DNA of 64,000 nt from Rhizophagus clarus (GCA_015698045.1 BLAL01000254.1:310001-374000), one strand, 5' to 3'; shown: positions 1 to 13,015, counted from the stretch's first letter. Notes: a model not told the origin generated them from the sequence alone. Numbers and translations are program-made.

Positions 1-1855
1 TTTTTTTACATTTTTATTATGTAAAAAAGTACTTATTACCTTTAAAAATCTCATATCTTCATATTTTTAAAATAAAGAAATGTTCAAATAGAATTTTTTT
101 TTTTAATCAATTCACTTTCAAAAGCTAAAGGCATTAGGTATTCAAAATATTTCTAAAAAATGCCAGTTATCTTGAGTCTGAAAAGAATTTTTTTTTACAA
201 ATTTTTTTATAGAACTGTGATCTAGACCACGGTTCTATAGGACTAATCAATCCCAGTCTTGGTCTGGTCCTAGACTGAAGACTGATGAAGACTGAATTAA
301 AATAGACTAGACCAGACTGTTAACATCCTTATATGGTACTTAATTTTTTATTTAAATACTATATTAAAGTTTTTGGATTTTTTATAATTTAAATTTTTAC
401 AGCTAATTGCAAAATTATATAATTACTTTATAATTTTTTAATTTGAAAAATTAATATTTTGAATTTTCAAAATTAGTAAAAAATTTAAATTTAAATAACT
501 ATTTTAACAATAACTTTAATTTTTTAAAATTAATAAATATTTTAAAGTAGTTTATTTAAATTAAATATATAATATACTTTTATTTTTATTTTAATAAGTT
601 AAATAAATAAGCTTTTAACTTAAATTTTAAAATAAAATTACATTTATATTAAGAAACAAGATTTAAAAAAAAGTTTATTATCACATAAATATATAAAATA
701 TAATCAAACTAGTATCAAATTTTAATTATGCAAATAAAAGAAAATACATATAATCTAAATCGAAGAAAAATACTAAAACATAATAAACAATAGTCAATAG
801 CGAGCTTTGGAAAAATCAAAATAATATATAAATCAATTAATTAGAAAGGGAAATAGAGTATTATAAAAAGTATATCATATGCGCTGATCCTTGGAATTAG
901 CTTAAATTAAGAATTTTTAATAAAAAATTAGTAAACAGTGCAAAATACGATTGAGTTACACATTCATCTTATCAATCTTATATAGAATAATCAGAAAATA
1001 AAAAAATTTTTTACAACTCATGCTTAAAAATTAAAATAATAACAACTTTTTATAACCCATCAACTATTTTAAGAACCCATCACTTTTTACACCAGTTGCA
1101 AATAAAAGTTTTGTGAATACAATAGTAGTTATTTGCAGTTGTTAATGGTATTATTTATTCTTCAAAAGCTTTTCATGATGTAAATAATTAAAAATAAGGC
1201 TATAAGAAATAAGGCTATAAGAATAACTGGGTTTCATATGAATTTGCTATCATATTTAAAGAATTTTGAAAATAAAGAAATAACCAAAATTTTCATTATC
1301 TTTTATTAATTTTTAATTTTAAAAATTTTGTTTTTAAAATATGGAGACTAAGAATCTTCCTTTATATCATTTATTGATGATGATTTTAAAACTGATGATG
1401 ATTTTAAAACTCACGCAGGCAACAAACTTTCCTCTTAGGGAAATCACTTAATAAACATTGAAATCTCATGATATTTAAATCCGCCAGTATGAAAGCTTTA
1501 ACTTTAGATATGTGATCGTTAATTAATTACAAGGTTGAAATAAGTGTTGAAATTGATTACGATTTATGAGAATTGAAACGAATTACAGAGTTGAATCTTT
1601 TACGAATTTACAAGACAACGAGGGTCGATAAATAATAGTTTTATCAATTAAACAAATGTCAAATGTCAAAATTAAAATATATTTTAGCATGTAATTGTTT
1701 TTTTTTTCATTTAAAATAAATTTATATGTAATTGATTTTATTGTTTTAATTAATATTTAACTTTATTGTGATAAAAAAAAAATTTTTTCATTGACTAAAA
1801 GTCCAGCAACCTAAAAAAAAACAAAAAATGTTTAGTACATTTAATATTAAAAAAA
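1..1855. other. AT-rich intergenic region without recognisable gene
   Basis: No reading frame with recognisable protein character is seen. The only local structure is an imperfect hairpin near 211-240 (a TATAGAAC arm pairs with GTTCTATA) followed by repeated GACTGAAGACTGATGAAGAC-like words to about 330, probably the end of a small inverted-repeat element. The rest is poly-A/T-rich sequence. Confidence 0.6.
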
Positions 1856-1859
1856 ATCC

Positions 1860-3330
1860 CTTCCTCCTCCCTCAAGCTTACATTCCAAGTATTTCAAGTC
1901 CTAATTCTGACAACCTAAAATAAAACAAATAAGAAACGTTGGTACATTTTTTTTAATATTAAAAGAATTCCTAACCCCCGCGGTCCTCCTCTTACACTAT
2001 CTTGCGTAGGTCCTGATTCATCCTGCCAGCAATCTGCAGAAAAAAAAATAGAAATGTTAGAAATGTTCTATTAAAAAAATAAATATCCCTTTCCCCCTCT
2101 CACTTGCCTCAATTCCAAAGTCTGGTTCGTAGTATTCGTCTGAAAACCTACAAAAAAGAAAAGAAGAAACGTTAAAACCGTTTCTATTGATAATAAAATT
2201 AACCTCCCCTCCCTCCACTCACCTCAATTCCAAAGTCCAGTTCATATTATTCGTCTGGCACCCTACAAAAAAAAGGAAACGTTAAAAACGTTTCTGTTAA
2301 AAATGTTTATTGATCTCCCCCCTTCCATTTACCTAAATTCTAAAGTCCAGTTTGTATTATTCATCCAGAAACCTACAAAAAGAAAAGAAAAAGCATTAAC
2401 TGTTTTTATTAATAATGAAATTGACCTACCCCCCTCCACTCACTTCAATTCTAAAGTCCAGTTTGTAGTATTCGTCTGGCACCCTACAAAAAAAAAGAAA
2501 CGTTAAAAACGTTTATATTAACAACGTTTGTTGACCTCCTCCCTCCATTTACTTAAATTCTAAAGTCCAGTTCATGTTATTCGTCCAGAAACCTACAAAA
2601 GGGAAAGAAGAAGCGTTAAAACTATTTCTATTAATAACGAAATTGACCTCCCCCCCTCCACTCACTTCAATTCTAAAGTCCAGTTCGTAGTATTTGTCTG
2701 GCACCCTACAAAAAAAAAGAAATGTTAAAAACGTTTATGTTAACAATGTTTGTTGACCTCCTCCCTCCATTTACCTAAATTCTAAAGCCCAGTTTGTGTT
2801 ATTCGTCTAGAAACCTACAAAAAAGAAAAGAAACATTAAAACTGTTTCTATTAATAACGAAATTGACCTTCCCCCTCTTTACTCACTTCAATTTCAAGGT
2901 CTGGTTCATAGTATTCATCCAGCATCCTACAAAAAAAAAGAAATGTTAAAAACGTTTCTGTTAACAACATTTGTTGACCTCCTCCCTTCATTTACCTCAA
3001 CTCCAAGGTCCAGTTCGTAGTATTCATCTGGCACTTTATAAAAAAGAAAAGAAAAGTTACACAGTTTTTAAAAAAACTAAACAAACAAATACACCCCGCC
3101 CTCCCTTTCCACTTACATAATTTCTGGAGTCTAGCTTCATATCTAGTTCGTATATTCGTCCAATAATCCTACAAAAAAGAAAAGAAACGTTAAAAACATT
3201 TCACTTAAAAAAAAAACCAAATAAATACACTTTCCTCCCCTCCATTTACATAATTCCCAAAATTCATTTCGTCTATTTCATCCGGTACCCTACAATAATA
3301 AGAAAAAAAAAAATTTTTTTAATAATAATT
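1860..3330 (-). repeat. Tandem array of intron/micro-exon-like units, about 110 bp period
   Basis: Read on the minus strand, each unit has a roughly 40-nt exon-like block of two alternating types (one beginning GGTGCCAGACGAATACTAC, the other GTTTCTGGACGAATAA), then a GTGAGT or GTAAAT donor-like motif, a G-rich stretch, a TTAAC-like branch motif, a pyrimidine run and a TTTTGTAG acceptor. Acceptor-like CTAC words on the plus strand recur near 2150, 2262, 2371, 2483, 2592, 2703, 2813 and 2926, giving a period near 110 bp and a dimeric repeat near 220 bp. No long open frame joins the blocks. Whether it is spliced is unknown; it may be a satellite that has captured splice signals. Confidence 0.6.
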
Positions 3331-4030
3331 TTTAAAAATTGAATATGAATATGTATGTACCTTATTATTTTTATCCCCAGATCTGAAATAAAAAATAATA
3401 ATTTTTTTTTTTCTTTTTCAAATAAAAAACGATTATCGATGAGTCAAAACTGTCAAATGATCGATATTTGATACCAAACTGATCCGAATATTTGGGTCAT
3501 TAATAAAATAATAAAATAAATAAATAAAATATGTATTACACATTCCTTCCTTTTTTTACGTTAACTCATAAATTAAGACTATCATAAATGGTAATCGTAC
3601 TATTTGATATTACCTTTTATGTTTGTAAACAATTTTAACGACTTTTTTTATTTTTTTCTTGATAGCGTTCAATAAATGGATTTTTTTTAAAAAAAAATTT
3701 AATTAAAAAAAACGCTTTTTTTAAGCATTTTTATTTTTATTTTATTTATTTCTTTCGATTATTTAAAAAAAACAAAAAAACAAAATAAAATAAACTGCTG
3801 TAACAGACCGTTATTTTATAATTTTATTCTTTCTTTCTAAAATAAATAAATAAATAAATAAATAATTTTAAAAAAGAATTTTTTTTTCACTAAAACGGTT
3901 GTTGAACTGTTAAGTTTTATTTTTTTTAAAAACTAAGAAAACCAGTTATTTGAATTGTTATTTTTTATTTTTTAAACCAGTTTTAAAACTTGTTAGATAT
4001 GGCATTAGTACGACTTCCAGACTTGAATTT
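3331..4030. other. AT-rich spacer
   Basis: Homopolymer-rich sequence with short TAAA/AAAT microsatellites (for example near 3520 and 3840). No gene or RNA is recognised. Confidence 0.6.
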
Positions 4031-4045
4031 TGTAATACTGGAAAT

Positions 4046-4690
4046 GTAAGTTAAGAGGGGTATTGTTTTTGGAATGTTACTAACGTTCCTTTTCTTTTTT
4101 TTTCTAGGAAAGACTCTTGGCTTGAAATTTGGCAAAATGGTAAGATATAAAGGAGTATTGTGTTTTCTTTATTGCAGAAATGTAATTAACGTTCCTTTTC
4201 TCTTTTTTTTCTTTAAAGGCAACACCTGGCTTGGAATTCAGCAAAATGTAAGTTACAAAAGAGTAATTGTGTTTTTTTTTATTGTAGAAACATAACTAAT
4301 ATTTCTTTTCTTTTCTTTTTTTTTCTCTAGGAATGGCTTCTACTTGAAATTGATGAAATGGTTACAGAAGGAAGAGTCATGTTTTTTTTTATTGCAGAAA
4401 TGTAACTAACGTTCCCTTTCTCTTTTTTTTCTTTAGGGACATCTTCTGTATTTAGGATTCACGAAATAGAATGTATTTTATGAGGTTTTTTTTGCTGTAG
4501 AAGCATTAATAATGTTGCTTTTTCTTCTTTATTGTAGGATTGCTGGGTGATTATTACAAAATACAAACCAGATTTTGAAATTTAGGTAAGAGCCGGATGA
4601 GGGATTTTTCGTAAGAAATATTGCTAACATTTTTTTTTTCTTTTTTTATAAGGTTGACTTTTGAATTACTATTTATAAGGTAAAAAAGGA
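4046..4690 (+). repeat. Tandem array of intron/micro-exon-like units, about 105 bp period
   Basis: At least five units run on the plus strand. Each has a GTAAGT/GTAAGA-like donor (4046, 4140, 4248), about 40 nt, an ACTAAC or TTAAC branch-like motif, a long pyrimidine tract and a TTTCTAG or CTTTAG acceptor (ending about 4107, 4218, 4330, 4436), followed by a roughly 30-nt exon-like block of the form TTGGCTTGAAATTTGGCAAA. The blocks are related to each other, so the array arose by tandem duplication. The design matches the minus-strand array at 1860-3330 but the sequence is different. No product can be named. Confidence 0.6.
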
Positions 4691-4699
4691 CTGTTTTTT

Positions 4700-6655
4700 C
4701 ATGATTTTTTTAAGGAATGTTGCTTTTGGACATTTCAGAACAACACTTGAAAAGTAATTAAAGGATAGGAAATTAACCTATTATAGGATTGTTAGTTATG
4801 AAAGTGCAAAAGATGATATGGAAAATGATAAACAAAAATATATTGTAAGAAATGATGAGAAATGAAAATATATTATAGAAATAATGGAGAGCAAAAATAT
4901 GTTATTAAAACAAAAAAGATACAAAAATATGTTATAGGAAGTTTTAATTTATCAAATAATCTATTAGTGTTTTTTAGTATCTTTAAATTTGTATGATGAT
5001 TTAAATAAATCTAACGATATAATAAATCTGGTCAAAATTATGTTAATTCTGGCCAAAATTAAAATTGTGCTAGTTGCTTTTTTTTTATTTTTTAAAAATC
5101 GTATACATTTTTTTTTGATTATTATATTGCACATCCTTAATTAATATATACTTTGTATAACAAAATTTAATATATTCAGATGAGTGGACAAATCCGCCGA
5201 TATGAGTTACATTAAAGATAAATAATTGTACTTTGATAAACAGTATTTAAATAAATAAAGTCATAATTTAATATATAAACAAATTTTATTATTTTTGTAG
5301 TCAGATTAATTATTTAACAGAAATTTTCAAATAAAAATTAGCCGATCATTAGATTCTTTACATGCATAATATTGTAAATTTTAGCCAATCAAATTTCATA
5401 AATTAATTATGAGTGAAATCACCTGGAGTAAAATTTTTTATACGTGTAAATCACCTGAATTTTAGCAAATTATTTACAGGTGAAATCACCTGGGTGATTT
5501 TACACAGGGAGCAAATTAGCAAGATTCAAAAAAATATAATGCAAAATCTGATTACATTTGTAAAATATTGGAAAATTTAATCCAATTAAAAATACTCAAA
5601 TATTGTTAAGAATAATATAAAAAAGTCAATATCAAAAAATCAGCAGTCTGGAAAATTTTTTAATAAAATGATAGGAATTTTATTTCAATTTTCAACATAT
5701 AGTAAAATAATTCAAATTATAAAAATACATGTAGCTCACTCAAAATAAATCCAATTTTTATTATTAAAAATGCAAAATAGACATGAATTCTGGATTTTTA
5801 TTATAATATGATTCAGGATTATGAATGCCTTTTACTTCTTGAGAAAATTGACTAGTAATATTTGAAAAAATTATAACATTGTTCAAATTACGAATATGCG
5901 ATGCAAATCACTCAAAATAAATCAATTTTTATTATATAAATTGTATAAAATATACTTGACTTTGGAAGCTTCATTTTGATATATTATAAGATAATAAATG
6001 CTTCTTTACTTCTTGAAAAAATTAACTACAAAAATTAATTAAGAATTGTAAAAACTAAATAAATTATTTGAATTACAAAAATGCATTTAATTTGTTCAAA
6101 ATAAATCCAATTTTTATGATTTAGAGCACAAAATAAACCTGGATATTAAGGCTATATTTTGATATCACTTAGGATTTTGGATGCTTATTATCTTTTGAAA
6201 AAAAATGACTACAAATATTTAATTTCTAATTAAAAAATGCAATGTAAAATTTACAAATAAATACGAGCATAAATTCAAATGAACCTGACTAAAAGTTTCT
6301 CAAATATTATTAAGATTAATGTAAAGAAGTAGATTAAAAAAAAATTTTAGCAGATTGAAACAATTTACAGTAGTAAAATAGAAAATATCTTGAAAATTAT
6401 TAATTTAAGTTATGTGAGAACTACCACATGATATTATGAGCCAGTTATAAAAAATATTTAAAACAAACTCTATATTAATTTGTTATTTATAAAAATCTCA
6501 GAGTTTTCAGCTTTCAAACAAGCTATTTTACATACAAATTGGTGTAATCATCATGGTATAATGACCAACTTTTTAATTCCAGTTTTTTTTGTTACACATT
6601 GTATATATTTATATTATTAATGGTGTAATAGAAAAAGTATTTACAAAGAATAAAA
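4700..6655. other. AT-rich spacer with one palindromic motif
   Basis: No coding potential is seen. Around 5405-5512 the motif GGTGAAATCACCTG and its variants occur several times in both orientations, giving a hairpin-prone block probably belonging to a decayed inverted-repeat element. Poorly conserved 200-bp-scale similarity (repeated AAATAAATCCAATTTTTAT words at about 5745, 5920 and 6100) suggests old tandem duplications. Confidence 0.5.
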
Positions 6656-7621
6656 TACTGAAAAATGGTGAAAGACTACGCAAGAATCCTTACCAACTGG
6701 TTCCAAATTATTATCGATTATCTTATATTTAGATGTAACAATTACAGATATATTGGAAAAAAATCATTGTATCTGATATATATTATATTAAGTAATATCC
6801 CAATATGGCATCGTAATAAACAGGATGCAAAGTAACTTTTTGAATATTTACCAATTTTAGAACTTGCAAATAAAGAATTTGTTTGTGAAACCTTTCATAA
6901 ATTTTTACGTCATTTACTAGAACCAATTATTCTGTTAAAAAATGGTATAGACCTTTGTATAAACAATAAAAATATCTGGTTTTAGAGTTTCAACTATTAT
7001 TGCAGATTGGTCAGAAGCTGTAAGTTTTTGTTTAGTTTATAAATCTTCCAATTCAAGCCTTCTATGTCACTTTTGTTTAGTTAAAAGAACGATCTTGCAA
7101 ATATAAACTTATCATCTAATGATGTAATACTAAGAATTCATGATGAAATGCGTAAATATTTTGAAAATGATATATAAAAATCTATTTGCATAGAATCTGT
7201 GCCTAATTTTTTTTTGGGATTTGTCGTAAGTATATAAAAGCAAAAATAATTATAACAACATATATTTATATTAATTATAAAATATTTATATTATCAAGAA
7301 ACATAAATATTTACTTGGCTACTGTTCCTGACAGAATGCACTATTTAGATTTAGGTTTATTTTGTTATTAAATTAATTTTATGTGCGAGATCTTAAAATT
7401 GCAATACAATAATAGTAATAAATTAGTTGAGGAAGTAGATCATCATCTAGTAGCAATTTCACGTTTTTCTGGCATTAAAATTTTTTCCAATAAGCTGCAG
7501 TCAATTGCAAGGTTAAACGCTAATGATTACTGAAGTTTGATGAAAATCATGTTATTTATTATTGATAATTTATATGATGGAAATGATAAAAAAGTAGATA
7601 ATTTTGTAAAGAAGTTATCTA

Positions 7622-9447
7622 GGTGCCACCCTGGGTGGTATCAGTTTTTCTGCTACCCCTATCACGTGACTTAAAAATATAATTTAATTGGCTAATTTTT
7701 AATCAGTTAATTTTTAATTTTAAAATTTTTTTTCATAAAAAAAATTTTCGTAAGAATTAAATTTTGATAAAATACAATATAAATACAATAGTAAAACATC
7801 TGAAATAACTTAAACTTTAGTAACTTTTTTATTAAAATTTGTAATTTTGTATTGTATCATATATGCTATAGATAAACAATTATTTATTTAGTTTACAGTA
7901 CTAGTAATAAATGACACGAATGACATCTAATAACAAATTACAATAGTAAAGAAAGAGATGTATAATAAAAAGAAGTAAAAGGGATAAAGTAAAATAAGAA
8001 AGAAAATGAGGAACAAAAAGAGAAATTGAGGATGAAGGGATGATGAAAGGAGAGATCAAGGAAGATAATGATGAAAGGAGTGATCAGGAATAAAAGAATG
8101 CTGAAAGGAGTGATCAAAAATGAAAAAGGAATGAAATAAATGATCAAGGATGAGATAGTGATGCAAGGAGCAATCAAAGACAAAAAGAGAATGAAAAAAA
8201 AAGATCAAGGATGAAATAATGACAAAAGAGAAACGATTAAGGATGAAGGGGGCACAAAATAACAATTAAGGACGAAATAATGATGAAAAGGGAGATCAAG
8301 AATGAAGAGGGAATAAAAAAAATGAAAATAATGATGAAAGGAGAGATCAAGGATGAAGAGGAAACGAAAGAAATGATCAAGGATAAAATAATGATAAAAG
8401 AAGCAATTAAAGATAAAAGGGAAATGAAAGGATAAAATAATAATGAAAGGAGAGATCAAGGATGAAGGGAAACAAAAGAAACGTTTAAGGATGAAATAAT
8501 AATAAAAGGAGAGATTAAGGATGAAGAAGGAACAAATGAAACGATCAAGGACAAAATAATGATGAAAGGAGCGATTAATGATGAAGAAGGAATAAAAGGA
8601 ACAATCAAGGATGAAATAATGATGAAAGGAGAGATCAAGGATGAAGGGGAAATAAAAGTAATGATTAATGATGAAATAATAATAAAAGGAGAGACCAAGG
8701 ATGAAGAGGAAATAAAAGAAACGATCAAGGATAAAAGGAATGATCAAAGATGAAAGAGAGAACAAAAGGGATGATCAAGAAGGAAAAGGGAATAAAAGGA
8801 ACGATAAAGAATGAAAGAAGAAGTAAAAGAAATGAAAGTGGAAGCAAAAGAAACAATAAAAGATGAAAGTAATAGTAAAAAGAAATGATAAAAGACAAGA
8901 GAGAACAAAAAAACAATGAAGGATGAAAGAATTATGAAAAGGTGTAATAAAAAACAAAATAAAAAATGAAAATACCTAAAACAAAATGAAAATAAAATCA
9001 CAAAAAAAGAAAAGCCCAGCCGAAAAAAAAAATAAGAAAAGATGGTTAGTTAAAGAAGGCAAATCTAAAGATTCAAAGTGTCTTGAACTTACCATTTACT
9101 GGAAACTTGACGACGAAGTCTAAAGCCATTAACCGTCAAAAAGATTAACCTGCAAAAGAAAGTGTTAATGTTAATTAACAAAAAAAAATTGACAATGCTG
9201 AAAAAGAAATTTACCAGAAGCTCCCAAGCCAAGAAAATAAGCACTTACAAAAAAAAGAACGTTATTTAATGCTGATTTATAATAAAAAAAAATGATTTAA
9301 AAAAATAAAACATACTGAAAGTAACAAAAGTAAAAAGCGGCAAAAAATTAAAAAAAAAATCACGTATAAAAAAACAAAATAAACAATTAATTTAGAATTA
9401 CGTGATAGGGGTGGCAAAAAATCATGTATCACCTGAAGTGGTACCAA
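7622..9447. mobile_element. 1.83-kb non-autonomous element with inverted ends, inserted in transposase relic
   Basis: The left end (GGTGCCACC... then CTACCCCTATCACGTGA, 7622-7670) is mirrored by the right end (CGTGATAGGGGTGGCAAAAA...GGTACCA, 9400-9447), giving imperfect terminal inverted repeats of about 47 bp. Transposase coding similarity resumes directly after the right end, so the block is an insertion. It carries no transposase. Its interior is a purine-rich tandem array, then minus-strand splice-like signals near 9080-9250 (CTTACC donor complements and CTGCAA acceptor complement). The transposon superfamily is not assignable from these ends. Confidence 0.65.
7960..9000. repeat. Purine-rich tandem repeat, about 60-bp degenerate unit
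   Basis: Variants of GGAGAGATCAAGGATGAAG alternate with GAAATAATGATGAAAGG and AAACAAAAGAAACGATCAAG for about 1 kb, with a basic period near 55-60 bp. The overlapping open frames on both strands (Phe/Ile/Ser-rich or Lys/Glu/Ile-rich) are by-products of the repeat and are not annotated as genes. Confidence 0.8.
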
Positions 9448-10849
9448 CAATTTTTCTTTTGTAAATAATGATAATCTTACAAAATTATACAAATATTGAA
9501 ATGAAATGTATATTTTAAGTAGATCTAAAGAATTTAGTGATTTAATGTATGTAATTAAAATTTTGATAAAATTGAGCATAAATTAACTATCATTGAAAAT
9601 TTTAGGATGCAATATATAGATGGGCATAAATATTTGTCAAGGCTTTTAAATTTATTTCTTTTTCTAATTTGAAGCTGTCTAAATTGCATTCGTGAGTACA
9701 CTATATTGTTGACTTAATACAATTTTATGGTGCAATAAATGGTTATACTACAGAGACTTACAAAAGTCTTCACAAGTATTTCGTTAAAATATTCTATTGA
9801 ATTAGCAATAAGAAAGATGTTGAACCTCAACTTTTACAAACTGTAAGTATTTTGAAATTTATATATTATATATATTTTTTATTTAACTAAACTCAAAAAT
9901 TAAATTAATAGATAAAATGACAAGCAATATTTATTAGAATGTCTCAACAATCAGTAAATTTAACAAAATTATCACACACTTGCAAATTTTCTGCAAAGCT
10001 CTTTGAGTTCTCTTTACAAGATGCAAATACATTTTTTAAAGAAAATAAAAATTCAGTAGATAATAAAATGCAAATCAGTTTCAGTAAATTTATATGTTGT
10101 CTGGATTCATATCTAAATTATTTGATGACTTTATGATTACTGGTGAAACCTAAATAAACATATATGGAACAGTTACACTGAAAAATGATACTATAATGTG
10201 TGCAACAAACAGTTATCACAATAAATCATGATTTAGCAACGTAGCTATTTTGATGAATTTTGAAGAATTCAATGATTATATGTCAGATTAAGGACTTTGT
10301 TATGAATAGGTAATGTGTAAATTTGTGTAATAATTTATTTATAAAGTAATAAATAAATATTTTAGTTTATAGGCCCTATTGTTAATAAAAGTATTAACAG
10401 ACATACTGCTAAATCTCGCATTAATTCAATGGTATGATTTTAAATCTAAAAAGAATCTGTATTTATATAGATGTTCTCATTTAAAATTAGTAGAATTATA
10501 TAATTTTGTAGCTATAGAGTCTATTTATGGTGTCATTCACATAGTACCCCATTTTAATCAAATGAATGAATATTTTGTAAATAATATATTTTTTAATCAC
10601 ATAATACTAATTTTTGATAATCTGCGTAATGTGATAATTAAAATCTGTAAATATTTTTCATACTTTTAAACTTTATTACTTAAAAAAAAATTAAGAAATT
10701 TTATGTTCATATATATTATTTCTACGTAAGTATAAAAATTATTTGTTTCTTATAATTGCTTAGTTTTTTTTGTATACTGAGATATTCATTCTGATTTTTT
10801 TTCATTAAAAATTATATTATTAAATTAATGCGAAATTTAGTGGTGGTTT

Positions 10850-11510
10850 ACTAATGATACTAATAATGCCGTAAAATTACGTGAATTTATGAGATGGTAA
10901 ATTCTTAAAATATTTTGACCATAATACGTGAGTTTATAAGACTGTAAATTCTCAAAATATTTTGACTGTAATATCACGTAAGTTTACAAGACTGTAAATT
11001 CTCAAAATATTTTGACCGTAATATTACATAAGTTTATAAGACTATAAATTTTTAAAATATTTTGACTGTAATATCACGTAAGTTTACGAGATTGTAAATG
11101 TTTGAAATATTTTGACTGTAATATCGCATAAGTTTACGAGACTGTAAATTCTTAAAATATTTTGACTGTAATATCACATAAGTTTACGAGACTGTAAATT
11201 TTCAAAATATTTTAACCATAATATCACGTAAGTTTATGAGACTGTAAATTCTTGAAATATTTTGACCATAATATCTCGTAAGTTTACAAAACTGTAAATT
11301 CTCAAAATATTTTGATTGTAATATCACGTAGGTCTTATAATATTAAAAACTTATATAATATTTTGATTATAATATCATGTAAATCTAATAAATTGTAAAC
11401 TTATATTTTATTTTAAAATTTTTCGAAATATTACACCATAAACATTTGTAAACTTATAAAATCATAAACTTGCAAAATTTTTCACATTATAAAATTTCTT
11501 GATGTTAAAC
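10850..11510. repeat. Satellite array, about 62-bp unit (copy 1)
   Basis: About eight units of the form ATATCACGTAAGTTTACGAG followed by ACTGTAAATTCTCAAAATATTTTGACCGTA. The array ends with a decayed tail (ACACCATAAACATTTGTAAAC to about 11500) that is shared with the array at 37.84-38.37 kb, so both belong to one element family. Confidence 0.8.
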
Positions 11511-12130
11511 TTTGAGATTAGACTTTAAGGTTAGACTTTGAGGTTAAACTTTTTTTCATATATTTTTTGCCCCAGTATTTTGTTAAATATGAGCCTTTGG
11601 AATGTAAATTAACATAATAAAAATTTATTGATAAGCTAGAACATGTGTAATGACCTTTTGATTTAATTTCTGATATCAGTTAAATATAACCTCTTTAAGG
11701 TTAAATTTAGCATATTGCTATTCAAAATGATTCTTTGATTACACTTATGAATCATTTTTAGAATTATTTCTTGGATATCACAAAATAATGGTATGCTTAT
11801 TTAGGTTTACAAGGGTCAGAATTGGGAATATTTTGTCATTTTGTTCCTCTATATTTCCAGTCCCTCCCAAAGGTAAACAGTATGGTATCTTTTTTTATTA
11901 TATTATTTGGGATTAAAATTAGACTTGAAGGGTTATAAGCAAAAGTATGATTCTTAGTATTTGAAATGTTAATTTGGAACCAAGAAATATATCAAAAATA
12001 ACTGATAGCTAGAAATCAGCTCAGTTTGATTTAGAATCTGGAATTAATACTTTTGATTTATAATAGAAAAGATTTTAAGATATACTTGAAAGTTTTTTAG
12101 AATATCCATATTTTTTTTACCCTAGAAACC
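11511..12130. other. Spacer without recognisable gene
   Basis: AT-rich sequence with short direct repeats of GGTTAGACTTTGAGG type near 11520-11550. No coding or RNA feature is recognised. Confidence 0.5.
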
Positions 12131-12139
12131 CCTTTTTTG

Positions 12140-13015
12140 TCATAGTTGGAGCAGTTTCAGTTTTATGATTTATTGAACTGAAACTTTCAGTTTTAGTATC
12201 AGTTTTGCAATTTACTGAACTGATTTATCAATAATAAAAACATTTTTTAAAAAATGTTTTTTATTAGATAATGTAATTAAAAAAATGTTTTGTGATATTT
12301 TTTTTGCAAAATTAATAAAAAACATTGTGAAACATTTTTTATATATGCAATTTAATATAAAAATAACATTTCGCAACATTATTTTTCCATTTTATTTAAA
12401 AACGTTGTGAAATATTTTTTATAAGTAATTTAATATAAAAAACAGCTTATAATGTTTTTTTGTGAAATTTGTAAAAAATGTTGCAAAACGTTTTTTATAT
12501 ACTGTATGCAATTTAATTTAATAAATAATATTTTATAGCATTATTTTTCTATTTTATTTGACAACATTGTAAAACATTTTTATGAAGTAATTTAATATAA
12601 AAAACGGGTCACAACATTTTTTTGTAAAATTAATAAAAAAATATTGCAAAATATTTTTTTACAGATAATTTAATTAAAAAAAACGTTTTAAAATATTTTT
12701 TTGAGAAACTTGCAAAATTGTTGCAAAATATTTTTATCAAACAATTTAATATAAAAAATGTCTTGTAATATTTTTTTTATCATTTTAATAAAAAAATGTT
12801 GCGAAATATTTTTTTAGGTAATTTAATAAAAAAAATCATTTCACAATGTTATTTAATAAAAAAATGGTGTAAAATGATTTTTACTAATAATGTTTAGTAA
12901 ATTAATTTAGTTTTCAGTAATTACCAGTCAGTTTCAGTAATTACTAATACTGATACTAATCAATTTAATTCAGTATCAGTTTTTGCAAAAACTGAACTGA
13001 ACCGAATTGATCATA
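12140..13015. repeat. Inverted-repeat-flanked array of AAACGTTGTGAAA-like units
   Basis: Degenerate units of about 60-70 bp (AAAACATTGTGAAACATTTT, AATTTAATATAAAAAACG...) fill 12235-12890. They are flanked by related arms: CAGTTTTAGTATCAGTTTTG...ACTGAACTGA on the left (12150-12225) and CAGTATCAGTTTTTGC...ACTGAACTGAACCG on the right (12900-13010). This looks like a non-autonomous element or expanded fold-back. Confidence 0.55.

Larger units (their letters stand above)
6661..10677 (+). pseudogene. Degenerate Tnp2/KDZ-like transposase (interrupted)
   Basis: Reading through stops and shifts gives a protein typical of the large CACTA/Tnp2-related transposases common in early-diverging fungi. Recognisable blocks are the start near 6665, a segment with NINLSSNDVILRIHDEM (about 7097-7150), the block DRMHYLDLGLFCYQINF (about 7331), then KLHSWVHYIVDLIQFYGAIN and TTETYKSLHKYFVK (about 9660-9790), and an intact C-terminal piece at 10379-10669. 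The family is recognised from the conserved MHxxDLGLF and LHSW...GxxNGxTTE motifs; the exact clade is uncertain. Many stops make it non-functional, and an inserted element at about 7622-9447 splits it. Confidence 0.65.

Noticed and set aside
7960-9000. CRISPR-like array
   Set aside because: Repeats are degenerate, without unique spacers, and the organism is eukaryotic.
7938-9001. Several overlapping Phe/Ile/Ser-rich open frames on the minus strand and one Lys/Glu-rich frame on the plus strand
   Set aside because: They come from a purine-rich tandem repeat; no stop-poor unique sequence, no domain, and frames overlap in several phases.
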